From positions 1-57,767 of IMG/VR virus record IMGVR_UViG_3300020392_000018: DNA of 57,767 bases; one strand, 5' to 3'. This document shows, piece by piece, positions 35,323 to 43,384 of this stretch. This DNA is from a virus. The first letter of the stretch is position 1. Each line of letters opens with the position of its first letter. The notes under the pieces were generated by a model. That model searched no databases and was not told the DNA's origin. It saw only the letters and a list, made by a program, of their open reading frames with translations. The translations under genes and the position numbers were made by a program.

Positions 35323-35667
35323 TTACTCTTTCTTTGTTTTAGAAGGAGTTTTTGCTTTTGGTTTAGGCTTTGGTTTAGGTTTAGGTTTAGACTTCTCTTT
35401 CTTAGGAAGAAGTTCATCTGCTAATTCTTTGACAGTTGAAATGTCCTTACCTATTTCCCTACAGCCTATTAGAACTAGTTTTTCATTAAGTCCTAATAAC
35501 TCTTCACGGTCTTCTTCGTCAAACCTAAAAAACAAGTTTGGGTCGGAAAGACGAACAACCGACCATTTTACTGAAACGGTTGCTTCGTCTTTCCTTGTTA
35601 TTTCTTGTTTTGGTGTAATGTTAAGCCTACCGATTTTTGAATCATCAGTTAATCTAACTGTTACCAA
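35323..35667 (-). CDS. Virion protein with Lys-Pro tail
   Basis: A 114-residue protein with a small beta N-terminal part and a C-terminal Lys-Pro dipeptide array (six KP units) followed by a basic end. TTG 35667 has GAGGTGG just upstream. Such tails bind DNA or other virion parts. Family unknown. Confidence 0.55.
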   Translation of the reverse strand: MVTVRLTDDSKIGRLNITPKQEITRKDEATVSVKWSVVRLSDPNLFFRFDEEDREELLGLNEKLVLIGCREIGKDISTVKELADELLPKKEKSKPKPKPKPKPKAKTPSKTKKE

Positions 35668-35677
35668 TCAAGCCACC

Positions 35678-36031
35678 TCAAAGGTTGCCCCAAACTCTTA
35701 GTCTAACAGAACCACCGTTGCCATCATCGGAAACGGTAGCGTTTGTTCCATCAAGTGAAGTGAACATTAGAGCAAGAGAAGTGCTTGATTCATAAGCCCC
35801 TGTTGCTGAACACTCGATTTGAGGTTGTATTCCGTTAGCGTTATCAAAACCTGTAATTGTTGCACAATGTATTGTAGACAATCCAAAGTCAGCCGCAGGT
35901 ATAACTGAACCTGCCGCAACAATGGAAGTTACATCAACTAGTGCATCAACAACATATTCATCACCGCTTACTTTAGGTCTAGTGATTCCCTTGTGGTCTG
36001 CTAGTAAAGTTACTGTAAATGCCAATGCCAT
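35678..36031 (-). CDS. Capsid decoration-like protein
   Basis: A 117-residue beta-rich, low-charge protein (MALAFTVTLLADHKGITRPK at the start) in a run of small genes behind the major capsid gene, where decoration proteins are usual. No motif decides. Confidence 0.55.
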   Translation of the reverse strand: MALAFTVTLLADHKGITRPKVSGDEYVVDALVDVTSIVAAGSVIPAADFGLSTIHCATITGFDNANGIQPQIECSATGAYESSTSLALMFTSLDGTNATVSDDGNGGSVRLRVWGNL

Positions 36032-36042
36032 TTAAAATCACC

Positions 36043-36363
36043 TTACTGTCCAATTGCGAAAAATGTTCCAACTTCATTAGAACCAGTAACAATTGTTACT
36101 TGAACATTCGCTACTGCGTTTGCATCAGAACTTCTTTCATCTGTTCCATCACCCGAAAACAGTAGTGGTAATGTTTCATTCACTACGGGTTGGTTTGCAG
36201 AAACAGAAGAACCCTTTGGTTGTAGTTGAACATGGAAAATTTCTTCCGTATTAGGGAAAGTAATATCCCCGCCTGTGCTACTACTAGTGTTCGTGTATGT
36301 TCCAAAAAACAACTTTAAGTTTCCTAGCGTTAATTCATTTTCTATTGTTGTGCTAAATGCCAT
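36043..36363 (-). CDS. Capsid decoration-like protein
   Basis: A 106-residue beta-rich, acidic to neutral protein directly behind the major capsid gene. Strands such as LKLFFGTYTN and VQVTIVTGSNEVGTFFAI suggest a compact beta fold. Probably a head decoration or stabilising protein by position. Confidence 0.55.
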   Translation of the reverse strand: MAFSTTIENELTLGNLKLFFGTYTNTSSSTGGDITFPNTEEIFHVQLQPKGSSVSANQPVVNETLPLLFSGDGTDERSSDANAVANVQVTIVTGSNEVGTFFAIGQ

Positions 36364-36384
36364 ATATATCCTCTCCTTTTTTCC

Positions 36385-37722
36385 TCACTGTATGTTTGTT
36401 ATCTTTCCTTGTCCTCTAAAGAATGAACATCCTACTTCACCTATTGTTCGGTATAATGCCCTGTTACCTAGAGTTCCAACACCGAATGGGTTTCCGTTAG
36501 CAATACCATCTTCAAAGTATTGAGTTGGCTTCATAACGGATAGCCATAGGTGGTCTGTATCAAGGAATAGTAAATCACTTATTTTTTCCGAACCGTTACC
36601 TGTTTGACACATATCCTTTACAGGAATAAGTGGCAAGTCATAGTAAGTAGCGACTCTAAATCCAACTTCTTGACCCTTTACACCACGAACACCATTTACA
36701 GTTGGGACAATTTCTTTTCTGTCCATGAATCTTTCTTGGCTTTGTAGCAAGTCAGCAATTGTTTGAATAGTATCATATCCGGTTAGAATAACCTTTGGAG
36801 AACCACCGGCTAGTCTTAGGTTTCTAATCATATCATTCAATCTTGTTAGAGTTAGTGAACGGACATCTCCTGCCGCATAACCACTACCAAAGTCTACTTC
36901 TGCATCAAGGAAAGAAGCGGCGGTAAATCTCTCTCTACCGTAAATCTTTCCTAGAGCGTTAGAAGCGGAAGTAACATCAGTTGCGATAGCCCCATCGTCA
37001 ATTGCTAGTAGTTCTGCTCTTGAGGTAATAACCTTGTTTAGAGAAGTATAGTTGTTACCGATGCTTGGCATAGCGGCTGATTCACCATAATGTTCTAGTG
37101 GCATAACCAACATCTTGTTTTGAACTTCAGCGTGATGCTTACCCATATCTTCACGCATTTGCGCTCTAATATCGCCAATACCATCATCAATTTGTGCCAT
37201 TTCCATAGCAAGTTCGCTGAAATCAAATTGGTGTGCAACTACTTTAGGACTCATGTTGAGTTGTGCATAAGTTGGTGCAATTGGGCCAAGTCCATCAGCC
37301 GCAGTTGAAAGTCCTGCGTTTTCAGGGACACCACCAATAAGGTCTGCTCTTGGACTATCCGAACCTAATTCGCCTAGTGATGCAGTTCCGCTTGTATCAA
37401 CAGTAAACAAATTACCGCTTCCACCGGCAGGTCGTGATTGTAGAACTCTCCATCCACTAGAAGAATATGGCCTCTTTGAAATCATTGAAAGAGCATTAAC
37501 TTCTCTATTCAACATTGACCAAACTTTTTGTCCGTAAACAATGTTGTAAAGTGCTGATACATCACTAATGCCACTACCGGAGAATGCCGGAGAACCATCA
37601 TGTCCTGTGTGTATTCCACCTACAGCACCGGCTTGCTTCAAAAGAGCGTTACCGGCAGGTAGATTGCTTATTCCATATGTGCTTGCTTCTAAATCTGCGA
37701 TTGTGTTAATATAACCTGTCAT
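36385..37722 (-). CDS. Major capsid protein, HK97-fold
   Basis: A 445-residue protein in the place of the HK97-type major capsid gene, directly after the protease-scaffold gene. The central helix region (MREDMGKHHAEVQNKMLV), the P-domain-like LNDMIRNLRLAGGSPKVILT and the late strand region (HLWLSVMKPTQYFEDG) fit HK97-like proteins of archaeal tailed viruses. A strong SD (GGAGG) overlaps the last codons of the protease gene. No separate N-terminal delta domain is evident, which agrees with scaffold being supplied by the protease fusion. Confidence 0.85.
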   Translation of the reverse strand: MTGYINTIADLEASTYGISNLPAGNALLKQAGAVGGIHTGHDGSPAFSGSGISDVSALYNIVYGQKVWSMLNREVNALSMISKRPYSSSGWRVLQSRPAGGSGNLFTVDTSGTASLGELGSDSPRADLIGGVPENAGLSTAADGLGPIAPTYAQLNMSPKVVAHQFDFSELAMEMAQIDDGIGDIRAQMREDMGKHHAEVQNKMLVMPLEHYGESAAMPSIGNNYTSLNKVITSRAELLAIDDGAIATDVTSASNALGKIYGRERFTAASFLDAEVDFGSGYAAGDVRSLTLTRLNDMIRNLRLAGGSPKVILTGYDTIQTIADLLQSQERFMDRKEIVPTVNGVRGVKGQEVGFRVATYYDLPLIPVKDMCQTGNGSEKISDLLFLDTDHLWLSVMKPTQYFEDGIANGNPFGVGTLGNRALYRTIGEVGCSFFRGQGKITNIQ

Positions 37723-37723
37723 C

Positions 37724-38968
37724 TTAAATTCCTCCTACCATTTTGTGAATGTCCGACCAATCCATTTCAGCCATCTCTTCCATACTTGGGAGTTTAATTG
37801 CGGATTCTTCTTGTGCCTTTAGAATAGTTTCCTTTTCTGCTGTCAAAGATTTCCTTAGTTGGGTAAATTCATCCTTAAGAGAAGCAATCTCGCTTTGTGC
37901 ATCATAGTTTTGCTTTGCGATAACATCCTCTCTTGTTGAAACTTCTCTTGCGAATCTTGCTTCAAAAGACTTCTTTAGGTTGTCGTAAGCAAGTGCTTCA
38001 AGTTGTTCTTGTCGGAAAGCCTCATATGCTTTCTCAATGTTTCCAACAGACAAATCAAGAGTATCAAACTCTCCATTGTTAAATGCCTTTACAACAGGCA
38101 TATCGGAAGCAGTCGGTTTACCGTTGTTGATAACAATACGGTCAGCAGGTTCTCCAATTTGATTACCCGCACCATCAACAGTTCTCAAGTAAGCCTTTGC
38201 CTCTTCATCTTGATATTCTGCATGTTCCATGTCTTCTTCATCTTCTTTCATGTCCATTTCTTTCATTTCCATGTTTTCATCATCTTCTTTCATGTCCATT
38301 TCCTTCTCTTCATTCATTTCTTTTTCATACATGCTCTTTTCATCGTCGAGCATCTCTTCTTCTTTACGAAGCGTATTTACCTCTTCTAGCAAAGTATCTA
38401 ACTCCGCCAGTGCTTTTTCCAGTTTATTACTCATGTTTTTTTCTCCTTTATCTTGTTTCAAAATATCGAACCTCGCTTCGGGGTTAATTCCTTTTTCGCA
38501 TATAGTAATTTCATGCAATTCTAACTTGCTGATTTCATTATATTCACCCAAGTTTTCATTACTTTTCTTTACTTTTTGGAGGGCTTGTCCTCCTATGCTA
38601 AAAGACCTCAACGACCCCTTGCGAATGTTTCTACCAACTTCTTTGGCTTTTTCTATATCATCTCGTAGTTTAATTACTACAAAGAAACCAACATCATCTA
38701 CTTCGGATTTCCAAAGTCTGCCAGTGCTGTCTCTATAAGAATCTACAACTTCTCCAACTTGAACATTGGAATGATTTGTCATGACATTTCTAAATTTAGA
38801 ATCTTTCATGAACTTAAGAACTGCTTCCTTCAAAGCAGGTAATGTAATTAGGTCGTTTTGCTTATCTACAATTTCAATGCTAGCATAACCACCAATCATT
38901 AAATCGTCACTTCTAGCCTTAAGAATGGTAAACCCATCATTCCTAGTTGCTAGAACTGCTGATGTCAT
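37724..38968 (-). CDS. Prohead protease fused to scaffold, C-terminal WxxIHK tag
   Basis: A 414-residue two-part protein. Residues 1-170 are an HK97-type (S78) prohead protease: H66 in VMTNHSNVQVGEV, S122/S124 in LRSFSIGG and E153 in ELHEITICEKGINPEA. The rest is an acidic, helical scaffold with Met/Glu/Asp-rich coils. The C-terminus is MDWSDIHKMVGGI, matching the last part of the protein at 42780-43028 and the N-termini of many late proteins. ATG 38968 lacks an SD and lies 30 nt behind a TATA-like box, so a leaderless mRNA is likely. Scaffold C-termini usually contact the capsid protein, which is the basis for reading the tag as capsid-binding. Confidence 0.85.
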   Translation of the reverse strand: MTSAVLATRNDGFTILKARSDDLMIGGYASIEIVDKQNDLITLPALKEAVLKFMKDSKFRNVMTNHSNVQVGEVVDSYRDSTGRLWKSEVDDVGFFVVIKLRDDIEKAKEVGRNIRKGSLRSFSIGGQALQKVKKSNENLGEYNEISKLELHEITICEKGINPEARFDILKQDKGEKNMSNKLEKALAELDTLLEEVNTLRKEEEMLDDEKSMYEKEMNEEKEMDMKEDDENMEMKEMDMKEDEEDMEHAEYQDEEAKAYLRTVDGAGNQIGEPADRIVINNGKPTASDMPVVKAFNNGEFDTLDLSVGNIEKAYEAFRQEQLEALAYDNLKKSFEARFAREVSTREDVIAKQNYDAQSEIASLKDEFTQLRKSLTAEKETILKAQEESAIKLPSMEEMAEMDWSDIHKMVGGI

Positions 38969-38992
38969 TGCGCTCGTATGGAAAAAATTTAC

Positions 38993-39004
38993 TTTTAATA
39001 TATA
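38993..39004 (-). promoter_or_regulatory. TATA-like promoter of the capsid genes
   Basis: On the minus strand TATATATTAAAA lies in a 59-nt intergenic gap, the longest in this part of the late operon. Its centre is about 30 nt before ATG 38968, the normal archaeal TATA-to-start distance, and no SD is present. This suggests a separate, strong, leaderless transcript for protease-scaffold and capsid. Confidence 0.65.
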
Positions 39005-39027
39005 ATACACACGGTCATTTTAAACTA

Positions 39028-41577
39028 TTAATCCTCTTTTGGAGGCAATTTAAGAACGCTGTATTTATCTTCATAAATATTCCAAAGCCCCTTATCTGCA
39101 TCAGTGTCAGCAGGTTTTTGTTCATAGCCTGTCCACGCTAACCACATCTTTTTTCCTTTAACTTCAAGCATTCTAACATGAAGTTTAGTTTCAAACTTGT
39201 TTCCATCTAAGAAGTATTCATGATAGCCTTCTTTTTGAACACCTAATTTAACATCACCACTATCAATTAATTTACGCTTAGAAATATTCTTAGCAACAAT
39301 AGCAGGGAACTTACCTGCTTTTCCAAATAATTCAAAAATGTCATCTTGTGAATCTAATCTAACCATCCAGTTGATGCTCTCATCACCTAACTTCATTACT
39401 ATATTTAGATTATCGTCATCTCTAAGATATATCTTAAACTCACCACTTCTATATTTTTCGGGTGTTTTGTATTCTTTTTTGATAGTGTCCATCAGTATCT
39501 TATCATTTTCTGCGAACAACTTTTTTGTTTTAACATCAAAAGATATACCATCTCTATTTTCAAACCAATCTTTTACTCTACTTTCTTTACTTTCCAGTAT
39601 ATCTTGATACTTCTTTTTGTGATTTTTAACTAAAAAGTTGTGAACTTCTTTTGGTGTTTTAGCACCTTTTTGTTTTAAGAAATTAAATATAGCAACAGTA
39701 AGTTTAGATTGTTTTGTTTTCATTATTTCTTCTGCTTGCTCTTTCCACAAGTCTAAATCCATTAATGCATTTTTAGACATTAAATTGTCTTGCTCAAAAC
39801 CATAAATAGTAAAGCCATCCATATCTCCCTTAATTATTATATTAGCCTCACCGTGAATATGGTCAGTAACTATAATCCCTTTTTCTACTTCTTCTACATT
39901 ATATTTTAGAGACTTATCAGTATCGTTAATTAACATCTGCAAAGTCACTAACTTATCCGGTGTTTTACATTCAGCAATCTCATTTATCTTTGCTGAGTAA
40001 ACTACAGGCTTACCCTTTACCTCCTTTACTTTATCAATAGAAACTCTAACTACTTCTCCAACATCTGCTGAAACTTTAGTATTAGTAGCACTACCCACAT
40101 CAAGATAGTTTATACCTTCTATTTTTTCCCCATCCTCTTCAATTGGCCCTGCTCCTAATTTGTATGAAAAGTTAGAACCGCTTTTCTTTTTATCAAGAAC
40201 AATTAAATCTAATTCTACAACAGGTTTCCATCTAATCCATTTAGGATTCTTCTTTGTTCCTAAGAAATATGTAGAAGTTGCATCTTTAATCATAGCCCCT
40301 TCTGCTGTTGGCATTTCCATAATTTTCTTAGCATACTCATCTACATCTTTTAGATTGTCTGCTACTCTAGTATCTTTTTTAGAAGGAAATGTCAATGCTT
40401 CACTAGAATGTATAGAATAATTATTAAACATTATTTGCATTCTGTTTTGTAATGTGTCTTCCATGAGGTTTTCTTCATTGTGTCTCATAATGTCAAATAC
40501 ATGGATTCTTGGCTTACCATCTCTTTTTCCTGCTAAATACTCAACCGCTTCTTTTCTTTTAAGAGAGTCATCTTCATCAAACAGAACAAAAGAAGCATCC
40601 AAGATACAATCACCAAAATGTTTTTTGTTTAGTTCTTCAACTGCTTCTTTACATTTTGATGTAATATCTTTACCTGTATAATCATAGACTTTTATGTTCT
40701 TATCTATTTTATGTAGTTGAATTCTAAAACCATCATACTTTTCTTGAACATAGAACTCACCACTAAATCCTTTTAGTTCATTCATGTCTTCTATTGTAAA
40801 TATTCTATACATTGGTTTGTTAGGAATTATGAAATCACTTTGGGCTTTTTCTTCATCTGATTTTTCCTCTTTTAGAATAGTTTTTTTATTATCATTTTTT
40901 TCTTCTTTAGCCTTAGCCTCATCTAAATCTGTATCTATGTCTTCTAATTCAGCCCACTCTTCTTTGCTATTATTAGATAAGAATATTAATTCTAGCATAT
41001 TCATAGCGGCTTTTACTTTTGTTTCTACTTTCTTAGAGTCTTTACCATCACCATAATGTTCTATGATGTAAAGTGCAACATCATCAACTTCTAAATCTAA
41101 TCCTGTTAAACCGTCTGTAATATTATCGGGTTTCATATCTTTAATTGAATATGCTTCTTTTGGTAGTGCTTTATCATCTTCTCTAATAGCATAGTGAACA
41201 AATTTAATCATAAGTTCAGGTGAATCCAACAGTGCTTCTAAAACATCACCTTTAAATTTTTTAGCGAAAGGGTCGCTAACTTCTTCCGAAGAATATCTTA
41301 ATGCCTTGATTCCTTCGTATAATTTTTCAGCATTATTAGTGCTAACATCGGAAACATCATTTGCTTCTAGTAAATCATCATCAATAAAATCTTTAAGTTC
41401 ATTTGAAAGAGCATCAGTCATTTCATATGCTTCTTTGATTTTGTTTACTGCGTTTCTCCATTTAGAACCGTATTCCTTTGGGTCGGTTCTTGCTGAAAGA
41501 TAAGCAACTCTTGTTCTCTCAAAGAGTCTTAGAATATCTGTGGATATTGACTTATCCTTCTCAATAAGAAGTGGCAT
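39028..41577 (-). CDS. ATP-dependent DNA ligase-like protein in the late operon
   Basis: An 849-residue protein. The nucleotidyltransferase core shows motif I EKYDGFR (K280 would take AMP), motif III-like ILDASFVLFD, IIIa-like PRIHVFDIM, motif IV EGAMIK and motif V WIRWKP, then an OB-fold-like part. In motif III the usual Asp-Gly-Glu is Asp-Ala-Ser, so a metal ligand may be missing. A long helical N-terminal region (about 250 residues) and a C-terminal part (LGVQKEGYHEYFLDG, MWLAWTGY) that recalls LigD-type phosphoesterase domains surround the core. Its position among capsid genes, not replication genes, suggests packaging or virion use. Activity uncertain. Confidence 0.7.
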   Translation of the reverse strand: MPLLIEKDKSISTDILRLFERTRVAYLSARTDPKEYGSKWRNAVNKIKEAYEMTDALSNELKDFIDDDLLEANDVSDVSTNNAEKLYEGIKALRYSSEEVSDPFAKKFKGDVLEALLDSPELMIKFVHYAIREDDKALPKEAYSIKDMKPDNITDGLTGLDLEVDDVALYIIEHYGDGKDSKKVETKVKAAMNMLELIFLSNNSKEEWAELEDIDTDLDEAKAKEEKNDNKKTILKEEKSDEEKAQSDFIIPNKPMYRIFTIEDMNELKGFSGEFYVQEKYDGFRIQLHKIDKNIKVYDYTGKDITSKCKEAVEELNKKHFGDCILDASFVLFDEDDSLKRKEAVEYLAGKRDGKPRIHVFDIMRHNEENLMEDTLQNRMQIMFNNYSIHSSEALTFPSKKDTRVADNLKDVDEYAKKIMEMPTAEGAMIKDATSTYFLGTKKNPKWIRWKPVVELDLIVLDKKKSGSNFSYKLGAGPIEEDGEKIEGINYLDVGSATNTKVSADVGEVVRVSIDKVKEVKGKPVVYSAKINEIAECKTPDKLVTLQMLINDTDKSLKYNVEEVEKGIIVTDHIHGEANIIIKGDMDGFTIYGFEQDNLMSKNALMDLDLWKEQAEEIMKTKQSKLTVAIFNFLKQKGAKTPKEVHNFLVKNHKKKYQDILESKESRVKDWFENRDGISFDVKTKKLFAENDKILMDTIKKEYKTPEKYRSGEFKIYLRDDDNLNIVMKLGDESINWMVRLDSQDDIFELFGKAGKFPAIVAKNISKRKLIDSGDVKLGVQKEGYHEYFLDGNKFETKLHVRMLEVKGKKMWLAWTGYEQKPADTDADKGLWNIYEDKYSVLKLPPKED

Positions 41578-41583
41578 GAAACA

Positions 41584-42123
41584 TCACTTTTTCATAAACT
41601 CTATTTTTTTGATAGTATAGTCTTCCGAATCTCCCCTAGTAGATTCAGCATAAATAATTAAATTTATAGGAACAATAAAACTAGGGTAGTATGAAGAAGT
41701 AGAACCGTCTGTTACTTTGCCGAACTCTTTTTCAATCATATCCTGTATTTCATCAACTGCTCCTGTTTTACCAATTAATTTTTCTACATTTAAGGGTTTT
41801 TTATCTTTATATGATTCAGCACTCCTTACATCTTTAGTAGTATTTTTGAAACTTACCATTTTTTTTGGTTTATCTTGTTTCTTTAAACTCTCACCTGCTA
41901 AACCATATCCCGAATGTGTGCCGTCATTGTTAGTAATTTTAGTTTTAACATCTTGCACCTTTGGCCTCTTAATCTTTTCAACTTCGGGGTCTGTATTTAT
42001 TTCCAATACTTGAGTTGGCTCAATGTTCTTTCTCTTTTTTGCGCTTAATTCTTCTTTAGCCTTTCTTGCTTTTTCAATAGCAAGGCTAACCATCCTTTCT
42101 TCTCTTGTTACTCTTTCCGGCAT
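41584..42123 (-). CDS. Charged hypothetical protein
   Basis: A 179-residue, Lys-rich protein with a helical N-terminus, a probably disordered middle and a small folded C-terminus (SFIVPINLIIYAESTRG). No family recognised. It lies between the ligase and the tagged small proteins. Confidence 0.5.
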   Translation of the reverse strand: MPERVTREERMVSLAIEKARKAKEELSAKKRKNIEPTQVLEINTDPEVEKIKRPKVQDVKTKITNNDGTHSGYGLAGESLKKQDKPKKMVSFKNTTKDVRSAESYKDKKPLNVEKLIGKTGAVDEIQDMIEKEFGKVTDGSTSSYYPSFIVPINLIIYAESTRGDSEDYTIKKIEFMKK

Positions 42124-42137
42124 TATATCAACTCTCT

Positions 42138-42503
42138 TTATATTTCATCTTCTTCGGGTGGTTCTTTTATTCCCTCAAATCTTATCTCTTTATCCATGAT
42201 TACTACCTTATCTGCTTGATATTCTTGGGCTAATTTTTGCTCTAGCATTTGTTTTATTTTTTGGGGTTGTCCTCTAAATCTAAATTTTTGAGAAATTCTA
42301 TTAAAAATAGGGGAGGGAACTGTGTATGTTGTTTGGTCGGGATTTGCTCTAACTGCTTTTCCTAATTTTTTATTTAGCCTATCAGTATATTTAGTCTCTT
42401 TAATTAATTTATTCACGATATTGCTTAAATTACTTTCTGTATCTCTTTGCATTTGTCCTATCGGCATTGCCGCCTTCAATATTTCTTTCCAATTTTCAGC
42501 CAT
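42138..42503 (-). CDS. Hypothetical protein with N-terminal WxxILK tag
   Basis: A 121-residue, mostly helical protein that begins MAENWKEILKAAM, an instance of the shared late-protein motif. The remainder is rich in Lys, Gln and Arg with an acidic end (PPEEDEI). No family recognised. Likely a capsid-interior or assembly factor by the tag and place. Confidence 0.6.
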   Translation of the reverse strand: MAENWKEILKAAMPIGQMQRDTESNLSNIVNKLIKETKYTDRLNKKLGKAVRANPDQTTYTVPSPIFNRISQKFRFRGQPQKIKQMLEQKLAQEYQADKVVIMDKEIRFEGIKEPPEEDEI

Positions 42504-42504
42504 A

Positions 42505-42780
42505 TTATTTTGCCTCCCTTAATTCTTTTCTAACTGTATCAAAAGCCGAAAGTATTTCTAATTTAGCATCATAAGATATATAATCGGTTTGATGCAAAGC
42601 ATCTATTAGTTCCTCTACTTCATCTTCCATCTTATCAAGTCTTTTCATAAATTCTTCTTTGCTTATATAGGCGGAAAAACCCCTACCATCAGTAGGAACA
42701 TTAGGGTCAGTAAATTTTTTACTTGCTCCGTATCTATCGGGGTTTCGGAATGCATTTTTCAATATTTTATCCCATGTCAT
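42505..42780 (-). CDS. Small helical protein with N-terminal WxxILK tag
   Basis: A 91-residue protein that begins MTWDKILKNAF. A helical, acidic C-terminal half (EEFMKRLDKMEDEVEELID) is likely a coiled coil. It overlaps the previous stop by one nt. It may be a minor scaffold or internal protein. Confidence 0.65.
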   Translation of the reverse strand: MTWDKILKNAFRNPDRYGASKKFTDPNVPTDGRGFSAYISKEEFMKRLDKMEDEVEELIDALHQTDYISYDAKLEILSAFDTVRKELREAK

Positions 42781-43028
42781 TATTGTCCACCTACATTTTC
42801 TACCATCTTATGAATGTCTTTCCAATCCATACTACCCACATCTTTCAATGGTGAACCACCAATAGTTCCATGATTCATCTTAGGAGTTGGACTATCAACA
42901 ACAACAAAGCCGGACTTCATTAGTAGATTATCGTCATTGTAAACTGCTTTCTCTAAACTTTCTATCTTAGCACTAAGGGCTTTAATGATTTCAAGTAGTT
43001 CTTCATTAATCGTATTTTCTTCACTCAT
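42780..43028 (-). CDS. Small scaffold-like protein with C-terminal WxxIHK tag
   Basis: An 82-residue protein with an N-terminal coiled coil (LLEIIKALSAKIESLEKAV) and a C-terminus reading MDWKDIHKMVENVGG. Ten residues of that end match the protease-scaffold C-terminus with one change. A coil plus a C-terminal capsid-binding peptide is the plan of small scaffolding proteins, so I call it scaffold-like; this is inference. Confidence 0.65.
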   Translation of the reverse strand: MSEENTINEELLEIIKALSAKIESLEKAVYNDDNLLMKSGFVVVDSPTPKMNHGTIGGSPLKDVGSMDWKDIHKMVENVGGQ

Positions 43029-43384
43029 CTCTTTTCCTCCTTTGGTGGATATACTAAATCTCTTAATTGTCTGTAAAGCAATTCATAGTCCTTACGAAGT
43101 TCCGTAGCCGAAGCGACTATATCTACATTCCGTTCTTCCATAGATTTCATTTTCTTTGTGAGTTTTTTATCTGATTTAACTAGTTCAACATCCTTTAATG
43201 CTGATACTAATTCACCCAACTTAGTAAAATCTTGACCAAAAAATTCTGTTGGTTGTGCGGCTTGTAGTGTTTTCTTTAGACGCTTAGTTTGTTTTTTATC
43301 TAATGAGTCTAATATATTCTTCTTTACCTTTTCTTGCTTTTTTATGGTAAACTCTTTACCTTCTTCATAATAATCCCATGTCAT
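43025..43384 (-). CDS. Helical hypothetical protein
   Basis: A 119-residue, Lys-rich helical protein. It begins MTWDYYEEG, which resembles the start of the tagged proteins but lacks the I-L-K part, so it is a decayed or unrelated case. Overlaps its neighbours by 4 nt on both sides. Confidence 0.55.
   Translation of the reverse strand: MTWDYYEEGKEFTIKKQEKVKKNILDSLDKKQTKRLKKTLQAAQPTEFFGQDFTKLGELVSALKDVELVKSDKKLTKKMKSMEERNVDIVASATELRKDYELLYRQLRDLVYPPKEEKR

Noticed and set aside
43025-43384. Further member of the WxxILK set (MTWDYYEEG)
   Set aside because: It shares only the first four residues; the hydrophobic and basic positions are missing, so it was not counted.
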